This document shows, in pieces, positions 31,865-39,995 of a DNA stretch of 43,612 nt. Made by a program: the position numbers and the translations under genes. Numbering within the stretch: the first letter of the stretch is position 1; every line of letters begins with the position of its first letter. Source of the DNA: DATAWZ01 sp036266975. GTDB lineage: Bacteria > Actinomycetota > Thermoleophilia > Solirubrobacterales > Solirubrobacteraceae. Below the pieces are notes generated by a model. It had not been told where the DNA came from and searched no databases. It saw only the letters and a list, made by a program, of their open reading frames with translations. The stretch covers positions 1 to 43,612 of the forward strand of contig DATAWZ010000206.1 of the NCBI GenBank assembly GCA_036266975.1, read 5' to 3'.

Positions 31865-33433
31865 GTGCGCATGCTCGACGTGATGGATCTGGTACGGCGG
31901 CTGGTGCGCTGGCTGTACCGACGGCTGGGGCGACGCTACGCGCGCATCGCCGTGCTGGCCGAGTTCTTCATCCTGCACCTGATCGTGCTCGGCGGCGTGG
32001 CGCTGCTGACGCTCTACCAGCGCGTGCCCGACGGGCGGCTGTGGGCGATCATCGGGTTCACCCAGGGGGCGGTGCTGCTCGACAACGCCTTCCACCTGCG
32101 CGTGGCCTCCGGGGAGCTCGCGCCGGTCGACCGCTGGCAGCGCGGCGAGCGCGGTCCGGCCGCTTCGGCGGCGGCGTGGCGGGCGATCGCCGGGCTCCCA
32201 CTCGCGGTGATGGAGCGCTGCGCGCTGCTGAGCGTGGTGCTGAACATCGTCCCCGCCGCCGCGTTCATCACCTTGGAGCTGCACCTGCGCTGGATCGCCG
32301 CGCCGGCGATCGGCGCCGGTGGCCTGGTCGTCGTCCTCTACGGCGCGCTCGCGCGCTACTACGCGCTGGAGCTGCTGCTGCGCCCGCTGCTCGAGGACAT
32401 GTCCGAGGCGCTGCCCGGCGGTGTGGAGCCGGCCAAGGTCGTCCCGCTGCGGCTCAAGCTGCTGGCGACGCTGCCGGCGATCAACATCGTCACCGGCGTC
32501 GTCGCGGCAGGCCTCTCCCAGCGCGGGCACGCGCACCTGTCCAATCTGGGGGTCGACGTGCTGATCGCGGTGGTCGTCGCCTTCACGCTCTCGCTGGAGC
32601 TCACCGTCCTGCTCTCGCGCTCGCTGCTGGAGCCGATCGAGGATCTGCGCCGGGCCACGCTCGCGGTGGCCGCCGGCGACTACACGGTTCGGGTGCCGGT
32701 GATCTCCAGCGATGAGACCGGCGCGCTGGCGGTGACGTTCAACCGCATGGTCGCCGGACTGCAGGAGCGCGAACGGCTGCACGAGGCGTTCGGGACCTTC
32801 GTGGACCCGGGCCTGGCCGACCGGGTGCTCTCCGAGGGCGCGGTGCTCAGCGGTCAGGAGGTGGCGGTCAGCGTCCTGTTCGTCGACATCCGCAACTTCA
32901 CCGCCTTCGCCGAGCGCGCCGAGCCGAGCGAGGTGGTCGCGCAGCTGAACTCGTTCTTCGACCTGATCGTGCCGCCGCTGGTCACCCACGGCGGGCACGC
33001 CAACAAGTTCATCGGCGACGGCCTGCTCGGCGTCTTCGGGGCGCCCGAGCCGCTCATCGACCACGCCGACCGCGCGGTCGCCGCGGCGCTCGAGATCGTC
33101 GAGCTCTCGCGGGCGCGCTACGGCGAGCGCGCGATCGGCGTCGGCGTGAACTCCGGCACGGTGGTCGCCGGCACCGTCGGTGGCGGCGGGCGGCTCGAGT
33201 TCACCGTGATCGGCGACGTGGTCAACACCGCCTCGCGCGTGGAGGCGGCCACGCGGCAGACCGGCGATGAGCTGCTCATCACCGGCGCCACCCGCGACCT
33301 GCTGCGCGGCGACCGCGGCGCCTGGGAGCAGCGGCCCGCGGTCGAGCTGAAGGGCAAGCGTGAGCCGGTCCGGTTGTTCGCGCCCGTGCGCGCCCCGGGC
33401 GCGGTGCCCTCGGTGCCCGCCGCCCTGAAGTAG
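31865..33433 (+). CDS. Membrane class III adenylate/guanylate cyclase with HAMP domain
   Basis: The 522-residue protein makes a cyclic nucleotide, probably cAMP. Six hydrophobic helices (about residues 20-270) are followed by a HAMP linker (LEPIEDLRRATLAVAAGDYT) and a class III catalytic domain (about 325-505). The metal Asp is in SVLFVDIRNFTAF, the second in KFIGDGLLGVFGAP, and the transition-state region is VNSGTVVAGTVGGGG, then FTVIGDVVNTASRVEAAT. The layout resembles the mycobacterial Rv1318c-Rv1320c cyclases. GTG 31865 and ATG 31871 are both possible starts. The TAG stop overlaps the -10 box of the next gene. A cyclic nucleotide link with the decayed cNMP-binding phospholipase 10 kb upstream is suggestive only. 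Confidence 0.92.
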   Translation: MRMLDVMDLVRRLVRWLYRRLGRRYARIAVLAEFFILHLIVLGGVALLTLYQRVPDGRLWAIIGFTQGAVLLDNAFHLRVASGELAPVDRWQRGERGPAASAAAWRAIAGLPLAVMERCALLSVVLNIVPAAAFITLELHLRWIAAPAIGAGGLVVVLYGALARYYALELLLRPLLEDMSEALPGGVEPAKVVPLRLKLLATLPAINIVTGVVAAGLSQRGHAHLSNLGVDVLIAVVVAFTLSLELTVLLSRSLLEPIEDLRRATLAVAAGDYTVRVPVISSDETGALAVTFNRMVAGLQERERLHEAFGTFVDPGLADRVLSEGAVLSGQEVAVSVLFVDIRNFTAFAERAEPSEVVAQLNSFFDLIVPPLVTHGGHANKFIGDGLLGVFGAPEPLIDHADRAVAAALEIVELSRARYGERAIGVGVNSGTVVAGTVGGGGRLEFTVIGDVVNTASRVEAATRQTGDELLITGATRDLLRGDRGAWEQRPAVELKGKREPVRLFAPVRAPGAVPSVPAALK

Positions 33434-33436
33434 GGT
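33431..33436 (+). promoter_or_regulatory. -10 box TAGGGT formed by the cyclase stop codon
   Basis: TAGGGT ends 6 nt before ATG 33443. Its first three bases are the TAG stop of the cyclase gene. Confidence 0.55.
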
Positions 33437-33442
33437 GCCGGC

Positions 33443-35092
33443 ATGTCCTACCCCGGCGTCCCCTCCGCGGTCCCCCTGCACGGTGGTCACCTCGTCGCCC
33501 GGCGGCTGAAGGCCCACGGCGTGGACACGCTGTTCACCCTCTCCGGCGGCCACCTTTTCTCGATCTACGACGGCTGCCGCGCGGAGGGCATCGCGCTGAT
33601 CGACACGCGCCACGAGTCCGCGGCCGCGTTCGCCGCCGAGGGCTGGGCCAAGGTCACCCGCGAGGTCGGGGTGGCGGTGCTCACCGCCGGGCCGGGCGTG
33701 ACCAACGGGATGAGCGCGATCGCCTCCGCGCAGGCCAACCACTCGCCGATCCTCGTGCTCGGCGGGCGCGCGCCGGCCGCGCGGTGGGGGTCGGGCTCGC
33801 TGCAGGAGATCGATCACGTCCCGTTCGTGCGGCCGCTGTGCAAGTTCGCGGCGACCCCCCAGGGGACCGACGAGATCGCCGGGCTGGTGACCGAGGCGCT
33901 CGCGATCGCCGCGGCGCCCCACACCGGGCCCACCTTCCTGGACTTCCCGATGGACTACGTCTTCGCCGAGGCCGTCGACGACGGCGGCCCCGCGCCGCAT
34001 CGGCACAGCCCCGAGCACCCCGACGGCGACGCGATCGAGCGCGCCGCGGCGCTGCTGCGCGAGGCCGAGCGGCCGGTGATCATGGCCGGCACCGACCTGT
34101 ATTGGGGCCGTGGCGAGGCCGAGCTGCTGGCGCTGGCCGAGGCGCTGCGCATCCCGGTGTTCCTCAACGGCCAGGCGCGCGGCTGCGTGCCCGCCGACCA
34201 CGAGCTGTTCTTCTCCCGCACGCGCGGGCGCGCGCTGAAGGGCGCCGACGTCGCGCTCGTCGTCGGGGTGCCGATGGACTTCCGCCTGGGCTTCGGCGGG
34301 TCGTTCGGCGAGGAGACCGAGCTGATCGTGATCGACAGCGCCGAGCCCGAGCGCCGCCACCCCCGCGCGGTGGCCGCCGAGCTCTACGGGGCGCCGCCGG
34401 CCGCGCTGAGCGACCTGCGCTCGGCCGTGGGCGGCCGCGCGCTGGACACCCCGGCGTGGCTGACCGACCTGCGTGCCGCCGAGGACGAGCAGCGGGCCGG
34501 CGAGCGCGCGGAGATGCAGGACGAGCGCGCCCCGCTGCACCCGCTGCGCGTCTACCACGAGCTCGCCCAGGTGCTCGACCGCAACGCGATCATCGTCTGC
34601 GACGGCGGCGACTTCGTCTCCTACGCGGGCCGGGTCATGGACAGCTACGAGCCGGGCTGCTGGCTCGATCCCGGGCCGATGGGGTGTCTGGGCACCGGGC
34701 CGGGGTACGCCCTGGGGGCCAAGCTCGCCCGCCCGGACCGCCAGGTCGTGATGCTGCTGGGCGACGGCGCGTTCGGCTTCTCCGGCATGGAGTACGACAC
34801 TCTCGTCCGCCACGGGGTGCCGGTCGTGGGGATCGTCGGCAACAACGGGATCTGGGGACTGGAGAAGCACCCGATGGAGGCGATCTACGGCTATTCGGTG
34901 GTGGCCGAGTTGCGGCCCGAGACCCGCTACGACCAGATGGTGCAGGCGCTGGGCGCCCACGGCGAGCTGGTCGCGAAGCCCGCGGAGCTGCGCCCGGCGC
35001 TCGAGCGGGCGTTCTCGTGCGGCGGGCCGGCGCTGGTCAATGTGCTCACCGATCCGGACGTCGCCTACCCACGCCGCTCGAACCTGGCCTAG
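33443..35092 (+). CDS. ilvG: Acetolactate synthase-like TPP enzyme, IlvG type
   Basis: The 549-residue protein resembles the mycobacterial IlvG-type acetolactate synthase along its whole length. Residues LSGGHLFSIYDGC, TRHESAAAFAAEGWAKVTR (activating Glu58), GSLQEIDHVPFVRPLCKF, FRLGFGGSF, and the TPP/Mg motif GDGAFGFSGMEYDTLVRHGV with GNNGIWGLEKHPMEAIYG are diagnostic. The product ends PRRSNLA as in those proteins. These enzymes condense pyruvate and may serve branched-chain amino acid synthesis, although no regulatory subunit (IlvN) is nearby and the true substrate of the IlvG group is uncertain. It overlaps the 3' end of the convergent GNAT gene by 47 bp. Confidence 0.92.
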   Translation: MSYPGVPSAVPLHGGHLVARRLKAHGVDTLFTLSGGHLFSIYDGCRAEGIALIDTRHESAAAFAAEGWAKVTREVGVAVLTAGPGVTNGMSAIASAQANHSPILVLGGRAPAARWGSGSLQEIDHVPFVRPLCKFAATPQGTDEIAGLVTEALAIAAAPHTGPTFLDFPMDYVFAEAVDDGGPAPHRHSPEHPDGDAIERAAALLREAERPVIMAGTDLYWGRGEAELLALAEALRIPVFLNGQARGCVPADHELFFSRTRGRALKGADVALVVGVPMDFRLGFGGSFGEETELIVIDSAEPERRHPRAVAAELYGAPPAALSDLRSAVGGRALDTPAWLTDLRAAEDEQRAGERAEMQDERAPLHPLRVYHELAQVLDRNAIIVCDGGDFVSYAGRVMDSYEPGCWLDPGPMGCLGTGPGYALGAKLARPDRQVVMLLGDGAFGFSGMEYDTLVRHGVPVVGIVGNNGIWGLEKHPMEAIYGYSVVAELRPETRYDQMVQALGAHGELVAKPAELRPALERAFSCGGPALVNVLTDPDVAYPRRSNLA

Positions 35093-35675
35093 GACGGTCC
35101 AGGACCCAGAGCCGATGGCCGCCGGGCAGCTCGCGCTCGCCGGTGACCGCAAAGCCGAAGCGGGCGTAGAAGTGCAGGTTCTCCTCGCGGAAGGTCTCCA
35201 GGTGGACCGGCAGGCCGGTCCCCTGTGCCTCGTCGATCGCGGCGCGCACGAGCGTGCCGCCCAGGCCCTGCCGGCGGACGGGGGTGGCGACGGCGAGCTC
35301 GCTGAGATAGAGGTGCGGGTGCTCGGGGGTGAGCTCGTCGACGAGCGAGTCGATCCGCAGCGCGCGGCGCAGCGCGCCCGGGCCGGCGAGCCACAGGGGC
35401 GGGTTGGCCAGGGCCGGGAAGCGGGGGCGCCGCCCCGGCGGGCGCGGATGCCACAGGCCCAGTGCGACGACCTCGATCCCGCGCCGGATGGCCATGCCGG
35501 GGCGACCGGAGCGTCGCGCGACCGAGAGCTCCAGGCGAGCCTGGCGGGCGACCAGGCGCCGCCGGCGGTTCGGTGAGCCGGGGATCACGATCTGCCAGAA
35601 GGGATCCTCGACGAACACCTCCGCGGTCAGGTCGGCGGCCTGGGCCTCCTCGGACTGTCGCAGCGTGGCGAGCAT
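35046..35675 (-). CDS. GNAT-family N-acetyltransferase
   Basis: The 209-residue protein has the GNAT core. LYLSELAVATPVRRQGLGGTLV carries the acetyl-CoA pyrophosphate loop RRQGLG (about residues 126-138), and the final LETFREENLHFYARFGF, TGERELPGGHRLWVLDR is the usual C-terminal end. The N-terminal 70 residues are helical and basic. ATG 35675 is used; GTG 35696 in the same frame is possible. The gene follows an elaborate structured leader with a terminator-like hairpin. The acceptor substrate is not predictable. Its 3' end overlaps ilvG on the opposite strand. Confidence 0.88.
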   Translation of the reverse strand: MLATLRQSEEAQAADLTAEVFVEDPFWQIVIPGSPNRRRRLVARQARLELSVARRSGRPGMAIRRGIEVVALGLWHPRPPGRRPRFPALANPPLWLAGPGALRRALRIDSLVDELTPEHPHLYLSELAVATPVRRQGLGGTLVRAAIDEAQGTGLPVHLETFREENLHFYARFGFAVTGERELPGGHRLWVLDRPRPGSSGVGRRRPDR

Positions 35676-35699
35676 GTGCGTCCGGAACGTTCGCACGCC

Positions 35700-35880
35700 G
35701 GAACGACACGAGGCCGCCCCCGGGGGGGCGGCCTCTATGACGTGGCCCCCAGGACGGGCAGGGGTACGCACCTTGGAAGGGCCGGATCGGTTGGTCCCGG
35801 GCGACGGAGGTCGCCTTTCGGCTTCCCCGGGACCTATGTAGTGATCAGAAGCGTGCGCCTCGCACTTAGGTTTCCGATCG
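35700..35880 (-). ncRNA. Candidate structured leader RNA / riboswitch-like attenuator before GNAT
   Basis: On the minus strand the 256-bp gap between ppx and the GNAT gene folds into nested helices. A 6-bp closing stem (35874-35879 with 35785-35790) encloses a 5-bp hairpin (35861-35865/35853-35857) and a 9-bp stem (35826-35834 with 35793-35801). The 9-bp stem holds GCC-GAAA-GGC, which can be opened by a competing 6-bp stem (ggcgac/gtcgcc). A further 5-bp stem (35779-35783/35744-35748) follows, then a 12-bp terminator-like hairpin (35710-35735), 35 nt before ATG 35675. The 3' strand of the second-last stem (gggggc) can also pair with the terminator 5' arm, a switch-like arrangement. GAAA reads as a tetraloop only on this strand. 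It matches no riboswitch class I could recall. Confidence 0.45.
35710..35735 (-). terminator. 12-bp perfect hairpin upstream of the GNAT start
   Basis: gaggccgccccc (35710-35721) pairs with 35724-35735 across two bases. With no T-tract, it is of the actinobacterial kind. Being before the coding sequence, it would act as an attenuator rather than end a gene. Confidence 0.6.
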
Positions 35881-35952
35881 ACGCGACGGAGTATGGACCC
35901 TGGACATCGCAGCGGCAATCGGACATGCGTCCAACGCCCGCCCCCCGGCCGG

Positions 35953-36879
35953 TCAGGCGCGGCCGGCGAGCTGCAGCGCGCCGCCGCGCAGGATGTCGTG
36001 CTCGGAGACCGTGACGGTGTCCAGGCCGAAGGCGCGCATCGCCTCGCCGAGCAGGACCGCGCCGGCGACGATCGTCGGGGCACGATCGGGTTGCAGGCCC
36101 GCGACCTCGCGTCGCTCGGCGTCGCTCATCGCCGCCAGGCGCCCGAGCAGGGTCTGCACGGTGGCGCCGGTCAGCCGGTAGCCCTCGACGCGGTCGGGGT
36201 CGTAGGGGTCGAGCTGCTGGTCGATCGCGGCCAGCGAGGTGGCGGTCCCGGCGACGGCGACCGCGGCGCTAACACCCTCGCGCTCCGCGGCCGGCAGCGC
36301 CGCGTCGTAGACCGAGCGCGTGTCGGCGGCGATCGCCTCGAGCTCGGGGGCGGTGGGCGGGTCGTGCGCGATGTGGCGCTCGCTCATGCGCACGACGCCG
36401 GCCTGGGTCGAAGTGAAGAAGCGCGCGTGCCGGCCCGCGCCGATCACGAACTCGGTCGAGCCCCCGCCGATGTCGATGACCACCAGGGTCTCGTCGCCGT
36501 CGTCCGGGCGCGCGCTGGTGGCGCCCAGGAACGTGAGCTGGGCCTCCTGCTCGCCGGCGAGGGTGCGCGCGTCCAGCCCGTAGTCGTCGCGCACGCGCGC
36601 GGCGAACTGGGGGCCGTTCGATGCGTCGCGCACCGCGCTGGTGAGCACCGCCATCGTGCGGGTCGCACCGAGCTCATCGATGCACGCGCGATAGTCGGCC
36701 AGCACCGCGAAGACCCGGCCGATGGCGGCGTCGTCCAGGCGCCCGCTGGCGTCGACCCCGTGGCCCAGGCGCGTGACCTGTGAACGGCGCGCGAGCTCCT
36801 GCACGGCGCCGTCGTCGGCGACCTCGGCGACGAGCAGCCGGGTCGAGTTGGTGCCGATGTCGACGACGGCCACGCGCAC
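35953..36879 (-). CDS. Exopolyphosphatase / pppGpp phosphohydrolase (Ppx/GppA)
   Basis: The 308-residue protein is of the Ppx/GppA type, which degrades polyphosphate and/or converts pppGpp to ppGpp. Signature residues are the N-terminal phosphate loop VAVVDIGTNSTRLLVAEV, the conserved TSAVRDASNG, the second loop VVIDIGGGSTEFV, and the Cys-free GLQPDRAPTIVAGAVLL near the C-terminus. The short length (no C-terminal HD domain) is that of the actinobacterial Ppx1-like enzymes. GTG 36879 is chosen with TACCAT (36887-36892) ending 7 nt upstream. In mycobacteria ppx is next to ftsB-DUF501; here it is about 15 kb from ftsB. It is divergent from the VOC gene. Confidence 0.93.
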   Translation of the reverse strand: MRVAVVDIGTNSTRLLVAEVADDGAVQELARRSQVTRLGHGVDASGRLDDAAIGRVFAVLADYRACIDELGATRTMAVLTSAVRDASNGPQFAARVRDDYGLDARTLAGEQEAQLTFLGATSARPDDGDETLVVIDIGGGSTEFVIGAGRHARFFTSTQAGVVRMSERHIAHDPPTAPELEAIAADTRSVYDAALPAAEREGVSAAVAVAGTATSLAAIDQQLDPYDPDRVEGYRLTGATVQTLLGRLAAMSDAERREVAGLQPDRAPTIVAGAVLLGEAMRAFGLDTVTVSEHDILRGGALQLAGRA

Positions 36880-36886
36880 GGGCGGG

Positions 36887-36892
36887 ATGGTA
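36887..36892 (-). promoter_or_regulatory. -10 box TACCAT for leaderless ppx
   Basis: On the minus strand TACCAT ends 7 nt before GTG 36879. Confidence 0.6.
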
Positions 36893-36927
36893 CGGCAGCG
36901 TGCCCGGTGCGCCCCGTACCGGATCGC

Positions 36928-36933
36928 TATTGT
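36928..36933 (+). promoter_or_regulatory. -10 box TATTGT for leaderless VOC gene
   Basis: TATTGT ends 7 nt before GTG 36941. The ppx and VOC promoters thus lie back to back in a 61-bp gap. Confidence 0.6.
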
Positions 36934-36940
36934 CGCCCTC

Positions 36941-37291
36941 GTGTCCGAACCTGCCGCCGCCCTGGTCGAGTTTCCCGCCGACGACCCCGAACGCGCCCGG
37001 CGCTTCTGGGCCGGGGTGCTCGAGGTCGAGCTGCGCGACCGCCGCGCCGAAGAGGGCCGTGGCTGGGTCGCCCAGCCCCCGCGTGGCGCGGCCGTCGGGG
37101 TCCACGAGCGCGGCCGAGGCCCCGGCGATACCGCCTCGCTGCCCTATCTGGAGGTCCCCGACGTCGCCGGCGCGCTCGAGCGAGTGCGCGCCCTCGGCGG
37201 CCAGGTCGTCCATCCCGGCGAGCGCTACGCGATCTGCCGCGACTCCGAAGGCTCGCCGTTCGCGCTCGCCGCGGTCGGCAGCCTCGGGTGA
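36941..37291 (+). CDS. VOC (glyoxalase-like) superfamily protein
   Basis: The 116-residue protein is a single VOC module (ALVEFPADDPERARRFWAGV, VELRDRR, then YLEVPDVAGALERVRALGGQ, GERYAICRDSEGSPFAL). The pattern of paired beta-alpha-beta-beta-beta units and the RFWAGVL helix is typical of small glyoxalase/bleomycin-resistance-like proteins of actinobacteria. Most metal-ligand His/Glu positions are not evident, so the catalytic activity is unclear. GTG 36941 matches the family start and the leaderless promoter. It lies just before tRNA-fMet. Confidence 0.88.
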   Translation: MSEPAAALVEFPADDPERARRFWAGVLEVELRDRRAEEGRGWVAQPPRGAAVGVHERGRGPGDTASLPYLEVPDVAGALERVRALGGQVVHPGERYAICRDSEGSPFALAAVGSLG

Positions 37292-37324
37292 TCCTGCTTA
37301 CTTCTGCCGCCGGGCGGAGCTTGG

Positions 37325-37330
37325 TAAAGT
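37325..37330 (+). promoter_or_regulatory. -10 box TAAAGT for tRNA-fMet
   Basis: TAAAGT ends 11 nt before the tRNA. A clear -35 is not seen at the optimal distance. Confidence 0.45.
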
Positions 37331-37341
37331 TGATCGACCGT

Positions 37342-37415
<74 letters not shown>

Positions 37416-37420
37416 TACAA

Positions 37421-37448
37421 CGAAAAGCCTGCTTTAGCAGGCTTTTCG
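37421..37448 (+). terminator. Rho-independent terminator after tRNA-fMet
   Basis: cgaaaagcctgc (37421-37432) pairs perfectly with 37437-37448 across ttta. The stem includes an A-run and T-run (aaaa/tttt), giving a classic intrinsic terminator five bases after the tRNA. It marks the end of the core region; the genes that follow are accessory. Confidence 0.88.
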
Positions 37449-37579
37449 CGTTATGAGGACAGGTGCCAGGATGCGACTTCCTCCCGGGATTTCCTCCCGA
37501 AGCGAGCTTCTTCCTGGCTGGTCCGGTGTTTGCGCGACCAGATGTGGCGGTTTCCGGCGCGAACCCGTATGAAGCCGGG

Positions 37580-38998
37580 GTGGCGCAGCGAACGACTCTG
37601 ACCGAGCAGCAGCTGTCGATCCTGCGATGGATCGCGGACGGCTGTCCGGATGGCGTGATGGAGGGCAGCGCATACCGGATCTCGGCGGCTGCGCTGCGAA
37701 GCCGCGGGTTGCTGACGATCTCCGGACGCGGCCGCGCCTGGTCGGCCAGGGTCACCGATGCCGGCCGTGAGTACCTGGGGAAGGCCGGCAGTCCGGATCC
37801 CCCGGTCGCTCGGCAGGCGAACGTGTCGGTCACCCAGCAGCTGGTAGATGACGTGATCGCCGCCGGCGGGACGCTGCGTGTCCCGCGCAGGCGCTGGAAC
37901 GACCGGGACGGCGTCGACTACGCCCATCGCGCCCGCCTGGCCGAACGCCACCGCAAGGTACCCGTGGGAACGCGGCTGGTCGTCGTCGCGGCCAGCGATG
38001 AAGAGCTCGAGATCCGTCCCGTCGACGCGCCGGAGCTGGTAGCGATATCGGCGCTGGTGCCGGTGGTCGTGCCTGACCGGGTCGGGCGCTACCACGAGGC
38101 GGCGCGGCTGTTCCGCGATCGCAGCGATCATCACGAGGTATCCCGTGATCTGGTCGGGCGCGCAACGCGGATCATCCACGCGATTGCCATCGAGGCGGAA
38201 CGCCGTCGATGGTCGGCGGACGCTCCGACCGGGTCAGCCAATCGCCGCGGAGTCAACGGCTGGACCGGCGCCAAGGGCGGCCACCTTCGCATTGCAGCTG
38301 GCGGGCACGTGTTCTGGCTGCGGGTACAGGAGCACGGCGTCCAGATACGGGGCCGGTGGGAGGAGGAAGTGCAGCGGTCCCGGACGCTGCTGCGCACCTC
38401 GACCTACTACCAGGATCGTCAGTTGCGATCGGGCGCATACGACGCCGCCGCCGTCGGCCGGCTCAAGCTCGAACTCCTCTGCGCGAATTACTGGATCTAC
38501 GGCGGTCGCCAGTCCCGCTGGACCGATGGGCGCTCGTGGACGCTCGAAGAGCGGATCCCGCATCTCTTCCGCGAGATCGAAGAGCGGATAGCCCATGCCA
38601 TCCGAGATGCTGAGGAGAAGCGCCTCGCCGCTGACGCGAGAGCTGCGGCCGCCCGACGTGAAGCCGAGGAGCGCGAACGCCAATGGGGCGTGCTGATGGA
38701 CCAAGCGCGCGCACGCCTCGCCGGAGCCCACCGCGCCGGTCATCTACGAGAGCAGGCTGCTGACTGGCACGAGGCCGACCGGCTGCGCCGGTACTGCGAT
38801 GCGGCCCACGCGGCGCATGGCGAAAACCCGGCAACACGCGAATGGCTTGTGTGGGCGCGCTCGTACATTGCCGAGCTTGACCCGCTCAGCCAGCCCCCGG
38901 TTGAGCCCGCACCGGTCGAGGCAACGGCGAACGCGCTGCAGGAGCACCTCCCTCCAGGCTGGAGCGCCCGCGGACCCGACGGCGGGCAGACGCGCTAG
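37580..38998 (+). CDS. Hypothetical winged-helix-type protein of an accessory region
   Basis: The 472-residue protein starts with a segment resembling a winged helix (LTEQQLSILRWIADGCPDGV, then SAAALRSRGLLTISGRG, TDAGREYL; about residues 5-70). A second region starts with TQQLVDDVIAAGGTLRVPRR. The middle has HRKVPVGTRLVVV, EAARLFRDRSDHHEVSRDLV and a WEEEVQRSRTLLRTSTYYQD motif. The end is a charged coiled coil (about 310-420, EEKRLAADARAAAARREAEE) and an ordered tail. Proteins of this kind occur in many actinobacterial accessory regions; the function is unknown. The ORF is open from 37463, but GTG 37580 fits the start of the recognisable domain. Third-position GC is lower than in upstream genes. 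No -10 box at leaderless distance is seen. Confidence 0.72.
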   Translation: MAQRTTLTEQQLSILRWIADGCPDGVMEGSAYRISAAALRSRGLLTISGRGRAWSARVTDAGREYLGKAGSPDPPVARQANVSVTQQLVDDVIAAGGTLRVPRRRWNDRDGVDYAHRARLAERHRKVPVGTRLVVVAASDEELEIRPVDAPELVAISALVPVVVPDRVGRYHEAARLFRDRSDHHEVSRDLVGRATRIIHAIAIEAERRRWSADAPTGSANRRGVNGWTGAKGGHLRIAAGGHVFWLRVQEHGVQIRGRWEEEVQRSRTLLRTSTYYQDRQLRSGAYDAAAVGRLKLELLCANYWIYGGRQSRWTDGRSWTLEERIPHLFREIEERIAHAIRDAEEKRLAADARAAAARREAEERERQWGVLMDQARARLAGAHRAGHLREQAADWHEADRLRRYCDAAHAAHGENPATREWLVWARSYIAELDPLSQPPVEPAPVEATANALQEHLPPGWSARGPDGGQTR

Positions 38999-39139
38999 GC
39001 CACGATGCCGACCCGCCATGGGGCCTTGGTGCGGCTGTGGTCGCTTGCCCGCGGCTCGGGGCGCACGGCGGCGACGGGCGTGCCGGGACAGATCCGCCGC
39101 TGAGGCGCGAAGATCTCGGTGGATGGAGGTTCAGGCCAC

Positions 39140-39925
39140 ATGACCGACGCGCTTGCTGCGATGGACTTCAAGGTTCATCGTGCACGCACGCTCATCGTCG
39201 AACTCGACAGGATGATCACGGGAAACCTGGCGTCTGACAGGTACCGGTTCGAGAAAAGCCTCGAGCCAGGCGAGAGCCGGTTGACGTATCGCGTCCACGA
39301 CGTGCCAACACCGGACCTGGAATGGTCGATCCGCATCGGCGAGATCCTCCACCAGCTCCGGTCCACGCTTGACCACCTTGCCTGGCAGCTCGTGCTCCTC
39401 GATGGGACCCAGCCAAATCGTCAGACCCAGTTCCCGATCCTGGATTGTCCGCCGGCCGCGACGACCGACCTCCTACGGCAAGTCGCCGATCCCGAGATCC
39501 TGAGCCTTGTCGACGCCTGTCAGCCATACGCCGGGGGAGCCGGTGGGCCAGTGTCTCCGTCTCAGGCGCACGGCCAACCCCTCTGGGTCCTTCGGTGTCT
39601 GAACAACATCGACAAGCATCGGCTGCTGCTCGTCACTCTCTGCGTGCTCGACCTCGACAGGGTGTATTGGGGAGGCCCTCCGGCCCCCGATCCGTATTTG
39701 AACACGGCGGGTCTCACCGAAGGAGCCGTCGCCGCGCGGTTTGACTTTCACGACCAAACGCCGCCCCCAGGGTTCGATCCGCATCTCTCCCTGAAGATCG
39801 TGATCAACGAGTCCGAGGCTCCATCGATACGGCACGCCGAGGTCTGCAGCATTCTGAGAAACATCTGCAACTACGTCGAATGGGACGTGGTCGACCCCAT
39901 GCGTGCGCTCTTCGATCGCCGGTGA
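39140..39925 (+). CDS. HEPN-like helical protein with LRSTLDH motif, unknown function
   Basis: The 261-residue protein is of a type found sporadically in bacteria with the pattern GEILHQLRSTLDHLAWQL (about 67-84), TQFPI (95-100), ACQPY, and LRCLNNIDKHRLLLV (about 151-165). The stretch RSTLDH fits Rx4H (Arg74, His79), the signature of HEPN ribonucleases, on a predicted helix; NIDKHR is a second conserved His/Lys site. RNase activity is inference. It has a GGAGG ribosome site (39125-39129) at normal distance from ATG 39140, unlike the leaderless core genes, and a relaxed GC bias, consistent with acquisition by transfer. Confidence 0.68.
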   Translation: MTDALAAMDFKVHRARTLIVELDRMITGNLASDRYRFEKSLEPGESRLTYRVHDVPTPDLEWSIRIGEILHQLRSTLDHLAWQLVLLDGTQPNRQTQFPILDCPPAATTDLLRQVADPEILSLVDACQPYAGGAGGPVSPSQAHGQPLWVLRCLNNIDKHRLLLVTLCVLDLDRVYWGGPPAPDPYLNTAGLTEGAVAARFDFHDQTPPPGFDPHLSLKIVINESEAPSIRHAEVCSILRNICNYVEWDVVDPMRALFDRR

Positions 39926-39995
39926 TGGGGCGCCGCTCACGTGGTGGTCGGCTCGGACGACGATGACTGTTCGTGGCGTGCGCCCGATGGTGTGG

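Noticed and set aside
31799..35152. A 1117-codon open frame on the minus strand
   Set aside because: It is the antisense shadow of the cyclase and ilvG genes. Its translation is low-complexity Arg/Ala/Gly/His with no family motif, a usual by-product of very high GC.
35860..35880. Leader RNA as c-di-AMP (ydaO), SAM, cobalamin, FMN or glycine riboswitch
   Set aside because: The conserved cores of these classes, as far as I recall them, are not present; only the architecture is riboswitch-like.
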